From positions 1 through 64,000 of the forward strand of contig JAJPJA010000042.1 in NCBI GenBank assembly GCA_021324455.1: a stretch of DNA of 64,000 bases, written 5' to 3'. This document shows, in pieces, positions 45,392-55,258 of this stretch; the stretch's first letter is position 1, and each line of letters opens with the position of its first letter. This DNA is from Pseudomonadota bacterium. Its GTDB lineage: Bacteria; Desulfobacterota; Binatia; Binatales; Binataceae. The notes beneath the pieces were generated by a model. That model saw nothing but the letters and a program-made list of their open reading frames with translations, did not search any database and had not been told where the DNA came from. The translations under genes were made by a program, and so were the position numbers.

Positions 45392-46162
45392 ATGCGCATG
45401 AAGCTGGCCCACAAGGTTGCTGTTATCACGGGAGCTGGCTCCGGGATGGGCAAGGGCGCCGCGATTCTGTTCGCGGCGCAGGGGGCGGCGGTCGCCGCGG
45501 TGGACCTCGACGGCGCGGCCGCGGAGCAAACCGCGGCGGAAATCACCGCCAACGGCGGCAAGGCGATTGCCCTGGCCGCGGACGTCTCCAGCAGCGCGGA
45601 AGTTCAGCGCATGTTCGATCAGGCGGTAGCCCGGTTCGGACGGCTCGACATCGCTTATAACAACGCCGGCACGATCGAGAAGAGTGAGTTGTTGCACGAA
45701 ATTCCCGACGACGATTTCGCCCGCGTGCTCGACGTCAACCTGCTGGGTGTTTTTTACGGTATCAAGTACGCCGTACCGCACATGATGAAGGCCGGCGGCG
45801 GCGCCATCATCAATACCGCGTCGGTGGCCGGGCTCAAGGCGTTTACCGGCAAGGCGGCGTATACGGCGTCGAAAGCCGGCGTCATCGCGATGACGCAGGT
45901 GGCCGGGATGCAGTACGGCCGCTACAACATCCGCGTCAACTGCATTTGTCCGGGCATCATCTATACCGGGATGAGCCGCGCGGTGCATCGCGAGCAGTTC
46001 GGCAAGGAACTCGATCCGGCAATCAAGGGCAGAATCTCGGCGCTGCGCCGGATTGGGATGCCGCAGGACGTGGCCCGCGTAGCGCTGTTCCTGGCCAGCG
46101 ACGACGCGGCGTTTGTCACCGGCGCGCCGTTCGTGGTCGACGGCGGCTACACCACCGGATGA
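45392..46162 (+). CDS. short-chain dehydrogenase/reductase
   Basis: 256 residues. T-G-A-G-S-G-M-G-K-G loop, N-N-A-G-T, N-T-A-S-V-A and Y-T-A-S-K. A-V-D-L-D-G after strand 2 favours NAD(H). Starts 32 nt after the CoA-transferase; an in-frame second ATG lies two codons further. Confidence 0.92.
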   Translation: MRMKLAHKVAVITGAGSGMGKGAAILFAAQGAAVAAVDLDGAAAEQTAAEITANGGKAIALAADVSSSAEVQRMFDQAVARFGRLDIAYNNAGTIEKSELLHEIPDDDFARVLDVNLLGVFYGIKYAVPHMMKAGGGAIINTASVAGLKAFTGKAAYTASKAGVIAMTQVAGMQYGRYNIRVNCICPGIIYTGMSRAVHREQFGKELDPAIKGRISALRRIGMPQDVARVALFLASDDAAFVTGAPFVVDGGYTTG

Positions 46163-46193
46163 ATTTTCACGCCAAATGCAATAGGGGTTGCAC

Positions 46194-47003
46194 ATGGATC
46201 AGAATGTACTGGGTTTGGCGGGAAAGCCCGCCCTCGTCATCGGCGGCGGATTCGGGATGGGCCGCGCCAGCGCGCTGCTGCTGGCGCGCGCCGGCGCCAA
46301 CGTCGCTCTGGCCGACCTTATCGAAGAACGGGCGCAGGCGGTCAAAAAAGAGGTCGAAGCGCACGGCGTCCGCGCGTTGGCGCTGACCGGCGACGTTACG
46401 GATAAGGCGGCCGCCGAACGCATCGTGGCCGAGGCGGTCAAATTCCACGGCAGCCTCGAAGTGCTGATCAACATGGTCGGCCTGGCGACGTGGAACGAAC
46501 TGATGGACACCGACGAGGACGCGTGGGAGCAGCAGATGCTGATCAACCTGCGCCATCATCTGTACATTGGCCGCGCCGCCGCCCGCCAGATGATCAAGCA
46601 GGGCGGCGGCGGACGGATGGCGTTCGTGGCCTCGGTCAGCGGCATTTACGGCGCTCCGTTCCACGGCGCGTACGGCGCCGCCAAAGCCGGCCTGATGTCG
46701 CTCACGCGGACCATGGCGAATGAATGGGGTCCGCACAATATCCGCGTCAACGCCGTGGCGCCCGACGTGATCTCCACCCCGCGCCATCCGGGCAACATGA
46801 ATCGGGAGCAGGCGCTGGATGAGGGCGTGCTGCTCGGGCGGATGGGTCAGCCGGAGGAAATCGCCGGCGCACTGGTGTTCTTCGTGTCCGACCTGGCCAG
46901 CTTCGTTACCGGCCAGACGCTGATCGTGGACGGCGGGGTGCACGCGGCCTTTCCGCATTTCAGCGGCATCCGCGCGGCGCTCCAGCGCTCGAAACAAGGC
47001 TGA
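46194..47003 (+). CDS. short-chain dehydrogenase/reductase
   Basis: 269 residues. Altered glycine loop I-G-G-G-F-G-M-G-R, catalytic Ser and Y-G-A-A-K in order. A-N-E-W-G-P-H-N-I-R-V-N-A-V-A-P follows. ATG 46194 lies 6 nt after AGGGG, preferred over TTG 46188. Last gene of the plus-strand catabolic run. Confidence 0.92.
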   Translation: MDQNVLGLAGKPALVIGGGFGMGRASALLLARAGANVALADLIEERAQAVKKEVEAHGVRALALTGDVTDKAAAERIVAEAVKFHGSLEVLINMVGLATWNELMDTDEDAWEQQMLINLRHHLYIGRAAARQMIKQGGGGRMAFVASVSGIYGAPFHGAYGAAKAGLMSLTRTMANEWGPHNIRVNAVAPDVISTPRHPGNMNREQALDEGVLLGRMGQPEEIAGALVFFVSDLASFVTGQTLIVDGGVHAAFPHFSGIRAALQRSKQG

Positions 47004-47015
47004 CGGGGGAGCATA

Positions 47016-48524
47016 TCAGGAGCATCCCGGATCGGTCGATGCGGGCGGCGTGGCCAGCGCCGGGTTAATGACGGCGCTCATCGACGGCGCGCCGTCGAAA
47101 TCGAACAGGTCTTCAAGATCGTTGGCGGCAGCGTCGCGCGCGGTCAGATGCGTGCCGCCCAGATAGCGCTTTTCGATCAGCGCGAGAATGGAAGTATGGT
47201 CGCCCACTTTATGCGACACGTATCCCGGCTTTGAAAACGGCGAGATCGCCATCAACGGCACCCGCATCCCGTACTGATTGAAACTGCTGATACAGGCTTC
47301 GCTGGGCAGCGCCAGGGCGCACAGCGCGGCCTCCTCGCTCCTGCTGTCGGAACACTGCTGGCCATTGCCCGGCGTCTCGGATCCCGGAGGGCTGGACGCG
47401 TCGGCGCACATCCCGGGCGGAATGCTGTCGGGCGGCGTCGCGGCGGGCGGCACCACGTGATCGTAAAAGCCGCCGTGCTCGTCGTAGGTCCAGAAGATTA
47501 TCGAGTCCTTCCAGTTGGGACCGTTGCGGACTTCACTGATGACGGTTGCGACCTGGGCCTCACCCGCCCTGATATCGTTGGGCGGATGTTCACTGTTGCC
47601 GATCGAAAAATCGACGAACGCTACCGAGGGCAGAGTGCCCTCCGCAGCCTGCGATTTGAAATCGTCCAGCGTCTGAAAATGCGGCGGAAGCGGATCGCGG
47701 AAAAGGGCGCCGTAGGGAACGCCGACTTCCGTGCCGCCGGTCTCCGCGTATTCACCCCATGAGACGCTGTGGCGGTCGAGCATGTCCAGGACCGTTCCGT
47801 TAATCGGTTTGTAGCCGCCCGCAGGCGGGATCGCCTCGCCCGTGGTGGTCACCAGATGGCCGAACGACGTCCCCGCGTACAGGTACATCCGGTTGGCCAC
47901 CGTTTGCGCGGGGGCGGAGGCGAAATAGCGGTCGTCGATCGCGAAGGTCTGCGCCAGATTGTAATAAAATGGCAGGTCGTCCTGGTTGTAGAAGCCCATC
48001 GTGTCGTCTTCGCTCACCGCCTCGCCGCTGTCGATCTGTTCGGTCTGATCGTTGACCGAAACGAACCCGTTATTGCTTCCGTTGAGGCTGTTGTTCGGAT
48101 CGGCGGCATTCATCTCCTGATGCGTACCGACCCAGCTATGATCCAGATCCGGAGAAACGCACAGACGCGGATCGTGAAACGCGGCTACCGCGGGCGATCC
48201 GTCGGCTTCAGGATTGGAGTTGGTGCAGGCAGCGGCTCCGGCCCCGCAGGTCAGGCCGTCGACGCATTTGTTATCGCTATCCGAACATGGCCCCGGATGG
48301 TATGGCGAACCGGGCGCATAAGGCAGGGCGCCGAAATAATTGTCGAACGAATGATTCTCCTGCATCACCACGATCACGTGGTTGACGCGCTGCAATCCGG
48401 TCGCGCCCGGGGTGGGCGGCAGGGTCCCGGACCCGCTCCCGGAGCCGCATCCGGCCGCGACAATCGTGATCAGACCGAGAAAGGCAACATAGCTCGGGCG
48501 CCGGGCGCCATCTGGATGCTTCAT
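47016..48524 (-). CDS. phosphoesterase-family (phospholipase C/acid phosphatase type) lipoprotein
   Basis: 502 residues, PF04185-type. Signal peptide with V-A-A-G-C lipobox and G-S-G-S-G linker, then V-V-M-Q-E-N-H-S-F-D-N-Y-F-G (metal-binding core), S-E-H-P-P-N-D, and W-T-Y-D-E-H-G-G-F-Y-D-H-V. These are the conserved blocks of bacterial phospholipase C and acid phosphatases. It should act at the outer membrane or periplasm to release phosphate or degrade phospholipid. Confidence 0.9.
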   Translation of the reverse strand: MKHPDGARRPSYVAFLGLITIVAAGCGSGSGSGTLPPTPGATGLQRVNHVIVVMQENHSFDNYFGALPYAPGSPYHPGPCSDSDNKCVDGLTCGAGAAACTNSNPEADGSPAVAAFHDPRLCVSPDLDHSWVGTHQEMNAADPNNSLNGSNNGFVSVNDQTEQIDSGEAVSEDDTMGFYNQDDLPFYYNLAQTFAIDDRYFASAPAQTVANRMYLYAGTSFGHLVTTTGEAIPPAGGYKPINGTVLDMLDRHSVSWGEYAETGGTEVGVPYGALFRDPLPPHFQTLDDFKSQAAEGTLPSVAFVDFSIGNSEHPPNDIRAGEAQVATVISEVRNGPNWKDSIIFWTYDEHGGFYDHVVPPAATPPDSIPPGMCADASSPPGSETPGNGQQCSDSRSEEAALCALALPSEACISSFNQYGMRVPLMAISPFSKPGYVSHKVGDHTSILALIEKRYLGGTHLTARDAAANDLEDLFDFDGAPSMSAVINPALATPPASTDPGCS

Positions 48525-48698
48525 CGCGGACAGCGCTGAGCAAGACGCATGCCCTGCTCACAAACCTGTGTCCTGCTTCAATTCCAATCGACGCCGTGTG
48601 GCAAATCCCGTCTACCATGTAATAAAGACCGGCAAGAACCTCAGGACGCCGGATTGTGAGCCCTCTCGAAACGCGGAGCGAATGCCGGTCGGCGCGCG

Positions 48699-51344
48699 CT
48701 AAGCCGTAAGTCGGCGGACCACCGCCTCGGCGATCAGCAGCAGCATCGCGGCAGCGAGCAGCGGCTGCACATAGCCCACGCTGTGCTTGAATTGCGGACG
48801 GGCGCTTACCGCTTGCGCCGGCGGAGGGTTCAACCGCCCGCCAGTTGCGGCCGACAGGCGTTCGAGCAGATCGTAGTTGGGGCGCCGCCGCGGCAGCTCC
48901 GCGAATGCCGCCGGACTCACGGAGTAAGCCAGCGGCGGAAATGGACGCTCCCTGCCGGTCTGTCCCGATCTCAGCTCGATGTAATACGTTCCGGGCGCGG
49001 GGGCGGCGAAACTGCCGGCCAGCTCGCCCGGCGCCGACTGCGACAACACCAGATCCTCGCGCGCGCCGTCGGGCCGCAGCACCCGCGCCCCGATCATTCC
49101 CGGCGACTGGCGCGTATCGGCGTCGTAGTCGGTGAGCTTGAACTGCACGCGCCCCTCGCGATAGCCCATTGCCACGTCGAACCTGGGCACGTTGGCGGCC
49201 GGCGGCGTCATCCATTCCAAAATCCGATCCCAAAGCGTGCTGAAGATGTTGTCGCGGATCCATGGCGACGCCCATCTTCCGCCGCCGTCGGTGGTGACGG
49301 CCAGGGTCTTGCCCGCCCCGTACCTGGTGCTTGCGATCAGCGGTTCGCGCCGGCCCTCGCGGTTGACAAAAGCATCGAGCGCGGCGCCCGGCTTGAGCTC
49401 GGTGCTGACGTAGCCCTTGATCGGCGGCAGGGTGCGTCCGCCCAGGTTCTTTAGAATCGAATCAGGGCTGGACGTCTGCGGAACGAAATCCTTCTCCACC
49501 ATCGTGCGACGCTCGCCGCTATGCCGTCCGACGTCCTGCAGCACGATCTGCGGCAGAGATTCGGCGCTGGAAGTCTGATAGAGCGCGCCGCCGCCGTACT
49601 GGCTGATGGCGTCGAGCAGGCGCACGTTGGCTTCATTGCCGATCGCGATGGTCGATACGCTCACCCCGCCCTGCCGATGCATCGTGGCCACCAGGTCGTA
49701 GTACATCGCGGCGGTGCCGCCGGTCTCGCCGTCGGTGAGGATGACTACATGCTTGATCGCGGCGCCGCTGGCGGCGAGGTCGCGGTCCGCCTGCTTCAAC
49801 GCCGGCATCAGGTAGGTGGTGCCGCGCGCCTTGAGCCGATCGATCATCTGACCCAGGTACGGCCGCGCCGTCCCCATCGTCTCGAGCGGGACCACTACGA
49901 ACGGCTGCGAGTCGAAGCCGATCACCTCGATCAGATCGTTGTCCTTGAGCGTGGTAGCGGCGGCGCGCGCCGCGGCCTTGGCGTAATCCAGTTTTTCCTC
50001 GCGGCCCATCGAACCCGATTTGTCGATGATCAGAACCAGGGCGCGCTGGCGCTCCTTATGCTCGGGCGGCTTCATGATAACCGGCATGATCGCTTCCAGC
50101 CCGCTCCCGTGCCATCCGCCGAGCCCGAAGCTGCGGTCGCCGCCGACCATCGCCAGCGCGCCCCCGGCGCCGACGTAGCGGGTCAGTGCTTCCTGTGTCG
50201 CGGCAGGCATCAGATCGCGCGATACGTTGTCGAGTATGACCGCGTCGAAGCTGCGCAGATTGGCGCTTACGCGGGTATCGCGCGGCGTGACAATCTCGGG
50301 TTCCATGCCCATACGGCGGGCGACCGCGGCCAGATAATTGGAGTCCTGGGCGCTGGCGGCGAATATCAGGATTTTGCGCTTCGCTCCGATTCCCACCCAG
50401 CTCTGCAGCGCGTCGTTCTCATGGTAGAGATCGTCGGCGATATTGGCCGCGGTGAACGTCGCCCGATATGACGTCAGGCCGGTGCCCGCGCTGTGCACCG
50501 GAAAATCGATCCGCTCCGAACCCGGCGCGACGGTGACGTTGCGCTGCTCGATCAGACGTCCGTTTTCGTAAAGCCGCACAGCGCCGGCCACCGGATGGTC
50601 GTTCAGATTCGACAACGCCACGCCGACGCGGAAGGAGTCGGTGCTGGCCAGCGCGTGCGGCGCGGTCACTTCGGTCACCGCGACATCGTGGATCGCGGCG
50701 GCGCCCGGGGGCGTGAAGATGTAGAGTTCGGTATGCGCCGCGCGCAGCGCCGCAATCTCCTGCGACGCGTCGCCCTGATTCTCCCACCCGTCGGTGACCA
50801 GAACCACCGGCCCGTTGCCCTCGCCCAGCGCCGTCAGCCTGGCCAGAGCCGCGGCCAGATCGGTCGCGCCGGGCCGGCACTCGGCGCATCCGGCGCTGGT
50901 CAGGGCGGCCAGGGCGTCGCCCAAATTCCGAGCAATCGGCTGCCCAGCAAAGATGATCGCCGGATCGCCGGACCTGAGCTTAAGCTGATTGCGCACCAGA
51001 TCCGCCGTCCACGCCCGCATCTCGGGCGTGATACTCGCCGACGCGTCGAGCATCACCGGCCTGGCGGCGCCTTCCGAGGTGCTGAGCCGCTGCGGTCCCG
51101 CCAATGCGATCACCACCAGAGCCAAAAGCACAGCGCGCATCACAGGCGCGATAGTTTTGCGAAGCGCGTCGGCCTGAATCAGCCACCATAGCAGCACAAC
51201 GCCGACTCCGATCAGCAGATAGAGCGCTTCGGGATGGCTCCAAATGATATCGCGCGAGGCGGCGATATCGCGCAGCGATCCGATATCGCGCACGCGCGCC
51301 AGGTTATGCAGCCACGGAATGTTGCGCGGCAGTTCGAACTTCAC
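48699..51344 (-). CDS. VWA-domain membrane protein with glutamine-amidotransferase-like segment
   Basis: 881 residues. Two N-terminal membrane segments (E-A-L-Y-L-L-I-G-V-G and V-M-R-A-V-L-L-A-L), a von Willebrand A domain with MIDAS L-I-I-D-K-S-G-S-M-G, and a C-terminal membrane helix near the end. Segment A-V-I-L-D-N-V-S-R-D-L to G-G-A-L-A-M-V-G-G is the amidotransferase-like fold typical of these large proteins. GTG 51344 overlaps the BatA-like gene by 4 nt; the frame extends to 51398 but the coupled GTG is preferred. Last gene of the module. Confidence 0.85.
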   Translation of the reverse strand: MKFELPRNIPWLHNLARVRDIGSLRDIAASRDIIWSHPEALYLLIGVGVVLLWWLIQADALRKTIAPVMRAVLLALVVIALAGPQRLSTSEGAARPVMLDASASITPEMRAWTADLVRNQLKLRSGDPAIIFAGQPIARNLGDALAALTSAGCAECRPGATDLAAALARLTALGEGNGPVVLVTDGWENQGDASQEIAALRAAHTELYIFTPPGAAAIHDVAVTEVTAPHALASTDSFRVGVALSNLNDHPVAGAVRLYENGRLIEQRNVTVAPGSERIDFPVHSAGTGLTSYRATFTAANIADDLYHENDALQSWVGIGAKRKILIFAASAQDSNYLAAVARRMGMEPEIVTPRDTRVSANLRSFDAVILDNVSRDLMPAATQEALTRYVGAGGALAMVGGDRSFGLGGWHGSGLEAIMPVIMKPPEHKERQRALVLIIDKSGSMGREEKLDYAKAAARAAATTLKDNDLIEVIGFDSQPFVVVPLETMGTARPYLGQMIDRLKARGTTYLMPALKQADRDLAASGAAIKHVVILTDGETGGTAAMYYDLVATMHRQGGVSVSTIAIGNEANVRLLDAISQYGGGALYQTSSAESLPQIVLQDVGRHSGERRTMVEKDFVPQTSSPDSILKNLGGRTLPPIKGYVSTELKPGAALDAFVNREGRREPLIASTRYGAGKTLAVTTDGGGRWASPWIRDNIFSTLWDRILEWMTPPAANVPRFDVAMGYREGRVQFKLTDYDADTRQSPGMIGARVLRPDGAREDLVLSQSAPGELAGSFAAPAPGTYYIELRSGQTGRERPFPPLAYSVSPAAFAELPRRRPNYDLLERLSAATGGRLNPPPAQAVSARPQFKHSVGYVQPLLAAAMLLLIAEAVVRRLTA

Positions 51345-53149
51345 GTCAGTCCCTGAGCATAGACGCGCCTGCGCCGGTAGGTAAACAGCGCCTCGCACGC
51401 AGCCAGGGCGAGAATCGCGGCGAGCAGGTACGGGGTGAAAGTCCGGCGTTCGGAGAAGTCGGGCGGCGGAGCGCCGGAGGCCGGAATATCGAGCTTGATG
51501 GCCGCGGGGTTTTCCAAATTGGACTGATTCAGATCGGCCAGATTGACCGCGCGCAGACGCTTTTGCGATCCCGGTCCGATCAATTCGTAGATCCCCTGCT
51601 CCGCATCCGCGCTAAACGGCGTCCCCGGCTCGACGCGGATTTTCGACCCTCCCGGCGTAACGATCTGCGTCACGCCCGCGGGCACGATAAACGGCTCGCC
51701 CGTGCGATGCCCTGAGTCTTCCGATCCGAAACCTGACAAGTAGCTCAGAATGTTAAGCGTCAGCACCGACATCGGCAGATTGCGCCGTCCCAGGTACGGG
51801 AACGGATTGAATCCGAGCACGACGTAGCGATGCCCCTCGTGCTTGCCTTCCAGGATGATCGAGCCCAGGTTGCTGTTGACCACGCTCTGCATCCACGGAT
51901 GGACCGCGAAGGACTCGGGCTGACGCAGCGCCAGCAGGCGGAAGTTGACGCCGTCGGTCAGCGGGTCGGGGGTGCGCCAGTCGGTGATTTGAGTGGTCGC
52001 GCCCGCCACCGTGCGCAGTCCGAACACCTCATCGCCGCCGGGCGGCATTATCAGCATCGCATTGGCGGCGGGCAGCTCCTTGGGCATCCCGTATTCGAAG
52101 ATGAGCAGGTCGGCTTTGGCGGAAGCGGGCGAATAGTTTTCCGGCGAAATGGTATGGACGCTCAGTTGCGGCAGCGCCGACAGTCCCGCCGCATCCGCCG
52201 GCGTGGGAGTCACGAACAGCACCTGGATCTGGGCGCCCGCCGCCGGTGTCGCCCAGGCCACGTTGTCGAGTGCGAACGCGTCGGCAGGTTTCAGGTCGGC
52301 GCGATAGACGCCCGACGGCGCCAGCGTGGGGAACTCGATATTGCCGATTTCCTGCGCGCCCAGGCGGGTCTGCGCGCGCGTCAAGGCTTTGCCTTCGGCT
52401 GAAATCGTGACTTCCAGCGTCTGCGGCTGGGGACTGAAGTTGGCGACCGTCAGCCGCGCCCGCAGCGCTCCCGAACCGAACTGCGCGCCGCCCACGGCGA
52501 ACGATCCGATCGCATAATTGGACAGCGGATCGCCGGCTTTGAAAACATGAAGCTCGGCCGGAATCGGCGGACTGACCGGAGAAGCGGTGGCAAAAAAGCA
52601 TTGAGTGAATCGATGCCCCGACAGGATATCGCGCAGCGTCCGCGCCACGGAAATGGTGCTTTGAGCGGCGTCGACGGTCCTGGCCTTCGAAATCGCCGAT
52701 CGCGCCCGCCATGGGCTGACCCCGGCGGCAATCTGATGCGGCTGCGGGGCGGTGAGCCATAGCGTGACCGCAATATCGCCGCCGTCCGGAATCGCCCGCT
52801 GCAGCGCCGCCTTGGCCGATTCCAAGCGCGCGCCGGGCGGTGTGCCGGCCTGCATCGCGGCCGAATTGTCCAGCATCACGGCGACCGGCGTATGCCGATG
52901 GATAACGAACGGCTGCGCCATCGCGATCACGACCAGGCTCAGGATGATCAGCTCGACCAGGAACAGCCAGTCCAGACGCGGCCATCCCCAGGGACGTTGC
53001 GCCTTTAGTCCGCGCAGCGCGCGATAGCCAAGCACGCTGCTGACCATCACGCTGCGCGGCCGCTCGCGCACGAGGTAGGCGAGAAGCAGCAGCGGCACCA
53101 GCGCAAAAAAGGCCAGAGCGCCGGGGTAGAGAAATCCGATCGCCGGCAT
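51341..53149 (-). CDS. BatA-type N-terminal-domain membrane protein, degenerate VWA
   Basis: 602 residues. N-terminal BatA helices (M-P-A-I-G-F-L-Y-P-G-A-L) and second helix followed by a VWA-like fold whose metal site reads M-L-D-N-S-A-A-M, lacking the second serine of D-x-S-x-S. A C-terminal helix ends in R-R-R-R. Overlaps the VWA gene. Likely envelope-located partner of MoxR/DUF58. Confidence 0.85.
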   Translation of the reverse strand: MPAIGFLYPGALAFFALVPLLLLAYLVRERPRSVMVSSVLGYRALRGLKAQRPWGWPRLDWLFLVELIILSLVVIAMAQPFVIHRHTPVAVMLDNSAAMQAGTPPGARLESAKAALQRAIPDGGDIAVTLWLTAPQPHQIAAGVSPWRARSAISKARTVDAAQSTISVARTLRDILSGHRFTQCFFATASPVSPPIPAELHVFKAGDPLSNYAIGSFAVGGAQFGSGALRARLTVANFSPQPQTLEVTISAEGKALTRAQTRLGAQEIGNIEFPTLAPSGVYRADLKPADAFALDNVAWATPAAGAQIQVLFVTPTPADAAGLSALPQLSVHTISPENYSPASAKADLLIFEYGMPKELPAANAMLIMPPGGDEVFGLRTVAGATTQITDWRTPDPLTDGVNFRLLALRQPESFAVHPWMQSVVNSNLGSIILEGKHEGHRYVVLGFNPFPYLGRRNLPMSVLTLNILSYLSGFGSEDSGHRTGEPFIVPAGVTQIVTPGGSKIRVEPGTPFSADAEQGIYELIGPGSQKRLRAVNLADLNQSNLENPAAIKLDIPASGAPPPDFSERRTFTPYLLAAILALAACEALFTYRRRRVYAQGLT

Positions 53150-53327
53150 GGATGACTATAACGGCCGCCCTTGTGATCCCCGGTCCTGCAATCTGAAGCC
53201 TTCTACTTCACCTGCCACCAGCCACATTCCCTTTCCTATAATCTTCTCTCTGGTTCCCTCTTGCGTGGGAGAGGGAACCAAATCCGCCGCACAATCTTTC
53301 ATTGAAGAGGAAAGGAAATGAAACATC
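53150..53327. other. non-coding gap with strong hairpin
   Basis: 178 nt between the DUF58 and BatA-like genes. GGTTCCCTCT (53253-53262)/AGAGGGAACC (53271-53280) is a perfect 10-bp stem with an 8-nt loop, no T-run in either direction. No promoter recognised. Confidence 0.5.
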
Positions 53328-54227
53328 CTAATGCACCAAACCCAGTTCGGTGACCGCGCGGATGAAGAAATCCTGGAAGTTACGCTCCGTGGTGTAGAGC
53401 GTGTAGCGCAATCCGCGCTGCAGGCACATGGCGCGGATCTCACGCGACAGCCGCATCAGCGCGGCGCGATACTGGTCGCGCGCGCGCCGGCTCATCGACA
53501 CGCGCAGGCGCTCGCCGGTTTCCGAATCCACCACTTCGACGTCGCCTTCCAGTTCGCCCGCGGCCAGTTCGCCGCCGCCCAGCACCTGCACCGCCGTCGC
53601 ATCCATGTTGGAGGCCACGAACATACCCATTGCCTGGGCGATGGAGTTGAACATCATCTGGAAATCCGAGATGACGAACACCTTGCCCGCGCGCTTCAAG
53701 GCGGCCAGCTCGCCCGCAAGGGCGGGCGCCAAATCCAGCGGACCGGCGGGTTTGACCGCGGCCAGTTGGCGCGCCAGCTCGACAATCCGATGGCGCCCGG
53801 TCACAAAAGTGGGCGCAGTGGCTTTGCCGCTTCCGGCCAGTACCCGCACCATCACCCGGTCCCCCGACGACAACGCCACGTAGGCCAGCGCCAACGCGAT
53901 GGTTACCGCCGCGGTGAACTTGCGGTCGCCCGCCGGCAGACCCATCGAGGCGCTCGCGTCCACGAATATGTAGGTCAGCAGGTCCTCTTCTTCCTTGAAC
54001 AGCTTGATGTAGAGCTTGTCGCTGCGGCCGTAGAGGCTCCAGTCAATGTAGCGGAAGTCGTCGCCGGGCGCGTAATGGCGGTAGTCGGCGAACTCCAGCG
54101 AGGACCCGCGGCGCGGCGACAGATGCGACCCCTTGCCCTGACCCGCGTACTCGCGCCGCGTCTTGATGCGCAACTGCTCCAGCCGCACCAGGAAATCGGA
54201 AGTGAATTCTTCGGGTAATCCGAGCAT
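53328..54227 (-). CDS. DUF58-domain protein
   Basis: 299 residues, VWA-like fold. The DUF58 signature Y-R-H-Y-A-P-G-D-D-F-R-Y-I-D-W is intact, and F-V-D-A-S-A-S-M supplies a MIDAS-like site. Sits 3 nt after moxR. DUF58 and MoxR proteins occur together in most bacteria, thought to help assemble or metallate other proteins. Confidence 0.93.
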   Translation of the reverse strand: MLGLPEEFTSDFLVRLEQLRIKTRREYAGQGKGSHLSPRRGSSLEFADYRHYAPGDDFRYIDWSLYGRSDKLYIKLFKEEEDLLTYIFVDASASMGLPAGDRKFTAAVTIALALAYVALSSGDRVMVRVLAGSGKATAPTFVTGRHRIVELARQLAAVKPAGPLDLAPALAGELAALKRAGKVFVISDFQMMFNSIAQAMGMFVASNMDATAVQVLGGGELAAGELEGDVEVVDSETGERLRVSMSRRARDQYRAALMRLSREIRAMCLQRGLRYTLYTTERNFQDFFIRAVTELGLVH

Positions 54228-54230
54228 CGC

Positions 54231-55244
54231 TTAACGCGGACGCTTGAGCTTCTTCAGCACCAAATCCAGCAGCGATTCCGGTGTGATGTTCTCCGCTTCG
54301 GCCTGGAAGTTGCGCAGCAGGCGATGGCGCAGCGCGGGCACGATCGCGTCTTCGACATCGTCGTAGCTGACGCTGACGCGGCCGTCGAGCAGCGCGTTGA
54401 CCTTGGCGCACAGCAGCAGCGCCTGCGCGCCGCGCGGACTGGGCCCGAAGCGCAGGTACTGGGTGATTTCGGGCGGCGCGCCGGGACCGCCCGGCGTTGA
54501 GGACGAGATGATCCCGATTGCGTAGCGCTCAACCGGCTCGGCGGTCATCACCTCGCGCACCAGCAGCTTGAGCTGCTCGATCGCGGCGGCGGCGCTGTCA
54601 GGGTCCAGCACGGGATGCGGAGTGTAGGTTTGCGCCACCGTGGTGCGGGCCAGGATTTCGCGCAATTCCTCGGGCTTGGGCGCGCCCATCACGACCTTGA
54701 ACATGAACCGATCCATCTGCGCTTCGGGCAGCGGATAGGTGCCCTCAAGCTCGATCGGGTTTTGCGTCGCCAGCACGAAGAACGGCGGCGCCAGCGCATA
54801 GGTGGCGCCGAAAATCGTCACCTGATGCTCCTCCATCGCTTCGAGCACCGCGGATTGTGTCTTGGGCGTCGCGCGGTTGATCTCGTCGCCCAGCACGATA
54901 TGCGCGAAGATCGGTCCGGCCTTGAACTCGAACTGGCGCCGGCCGTCGACTTCATTGAGAAACTGGGTGCCGGTAATGTCCGACGGCATCAGGTCGGGCG
55001 TGAACTGGATTCGTTTGAAGCTGAGCCCCAGGGCTTCGGCGGCGGTCTTGACCATCAGCGTCTTGCCCAGTCCCGGAACGCCTTCGATCAGCACGTGGCC
55101 GCCGCAAAACAACGCGGTCAGGACTTTGCGGATGACGCCCTGATGGCCCACGATCACGCGGCCGACCTCCGTCTCAACCCGTTTGAACACCTCCCTGAAC
55201 TCGGCCACCCGATCCTCGGGTCTGGCGTGTGCGGCGGCTCCCAT
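54231..55244 (-). CDS. MoxR-family AAA ATPase
   Basis: 337 residues. Walker A G-V-P-G-L-G-K-T, Walker B V-L-G-D-E-I-N-R-A, sensor 1 A-T-Q-N-P-I-E-L. The L-R-F-G-P-S-P-R-G block near the C-terminus is typical of the MoxR lid. Chaperone-like ATPase of this operon. Confidence 0.95.
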   Translation of the reverse strand: MGAAAHARPEDRVAEFREVFKRVETEVGRVIVGHQGVIRKVLTALFCGGHVLIEGVPGLGKTLMVKTAAEALGLSFKRIQFTPDLMPSDITGTQFLNEVDGRRQFEFKAGPIFAHIVLGDEINRATPKTQSAVLEAMEEHQVTIFGATYALAPPFFVLATQNPIELEGTYPLPEAQMDRFMFKVVMGAPKPEELREILARTTVAQTYTPHPVLDPDSAAAAIEQLKLLVREVMTAEPVERYAIGIISSSTPGGPGAPPEITQYLRFGPSPRGAQALLLCAKVNALLDGRVSVSYDDVEDAIVPALRHRLLRNFQAEAENITPESLLDLVLKKLKRPR

Positions 55245-55258
55245 CTCTTCTCCTTGGC

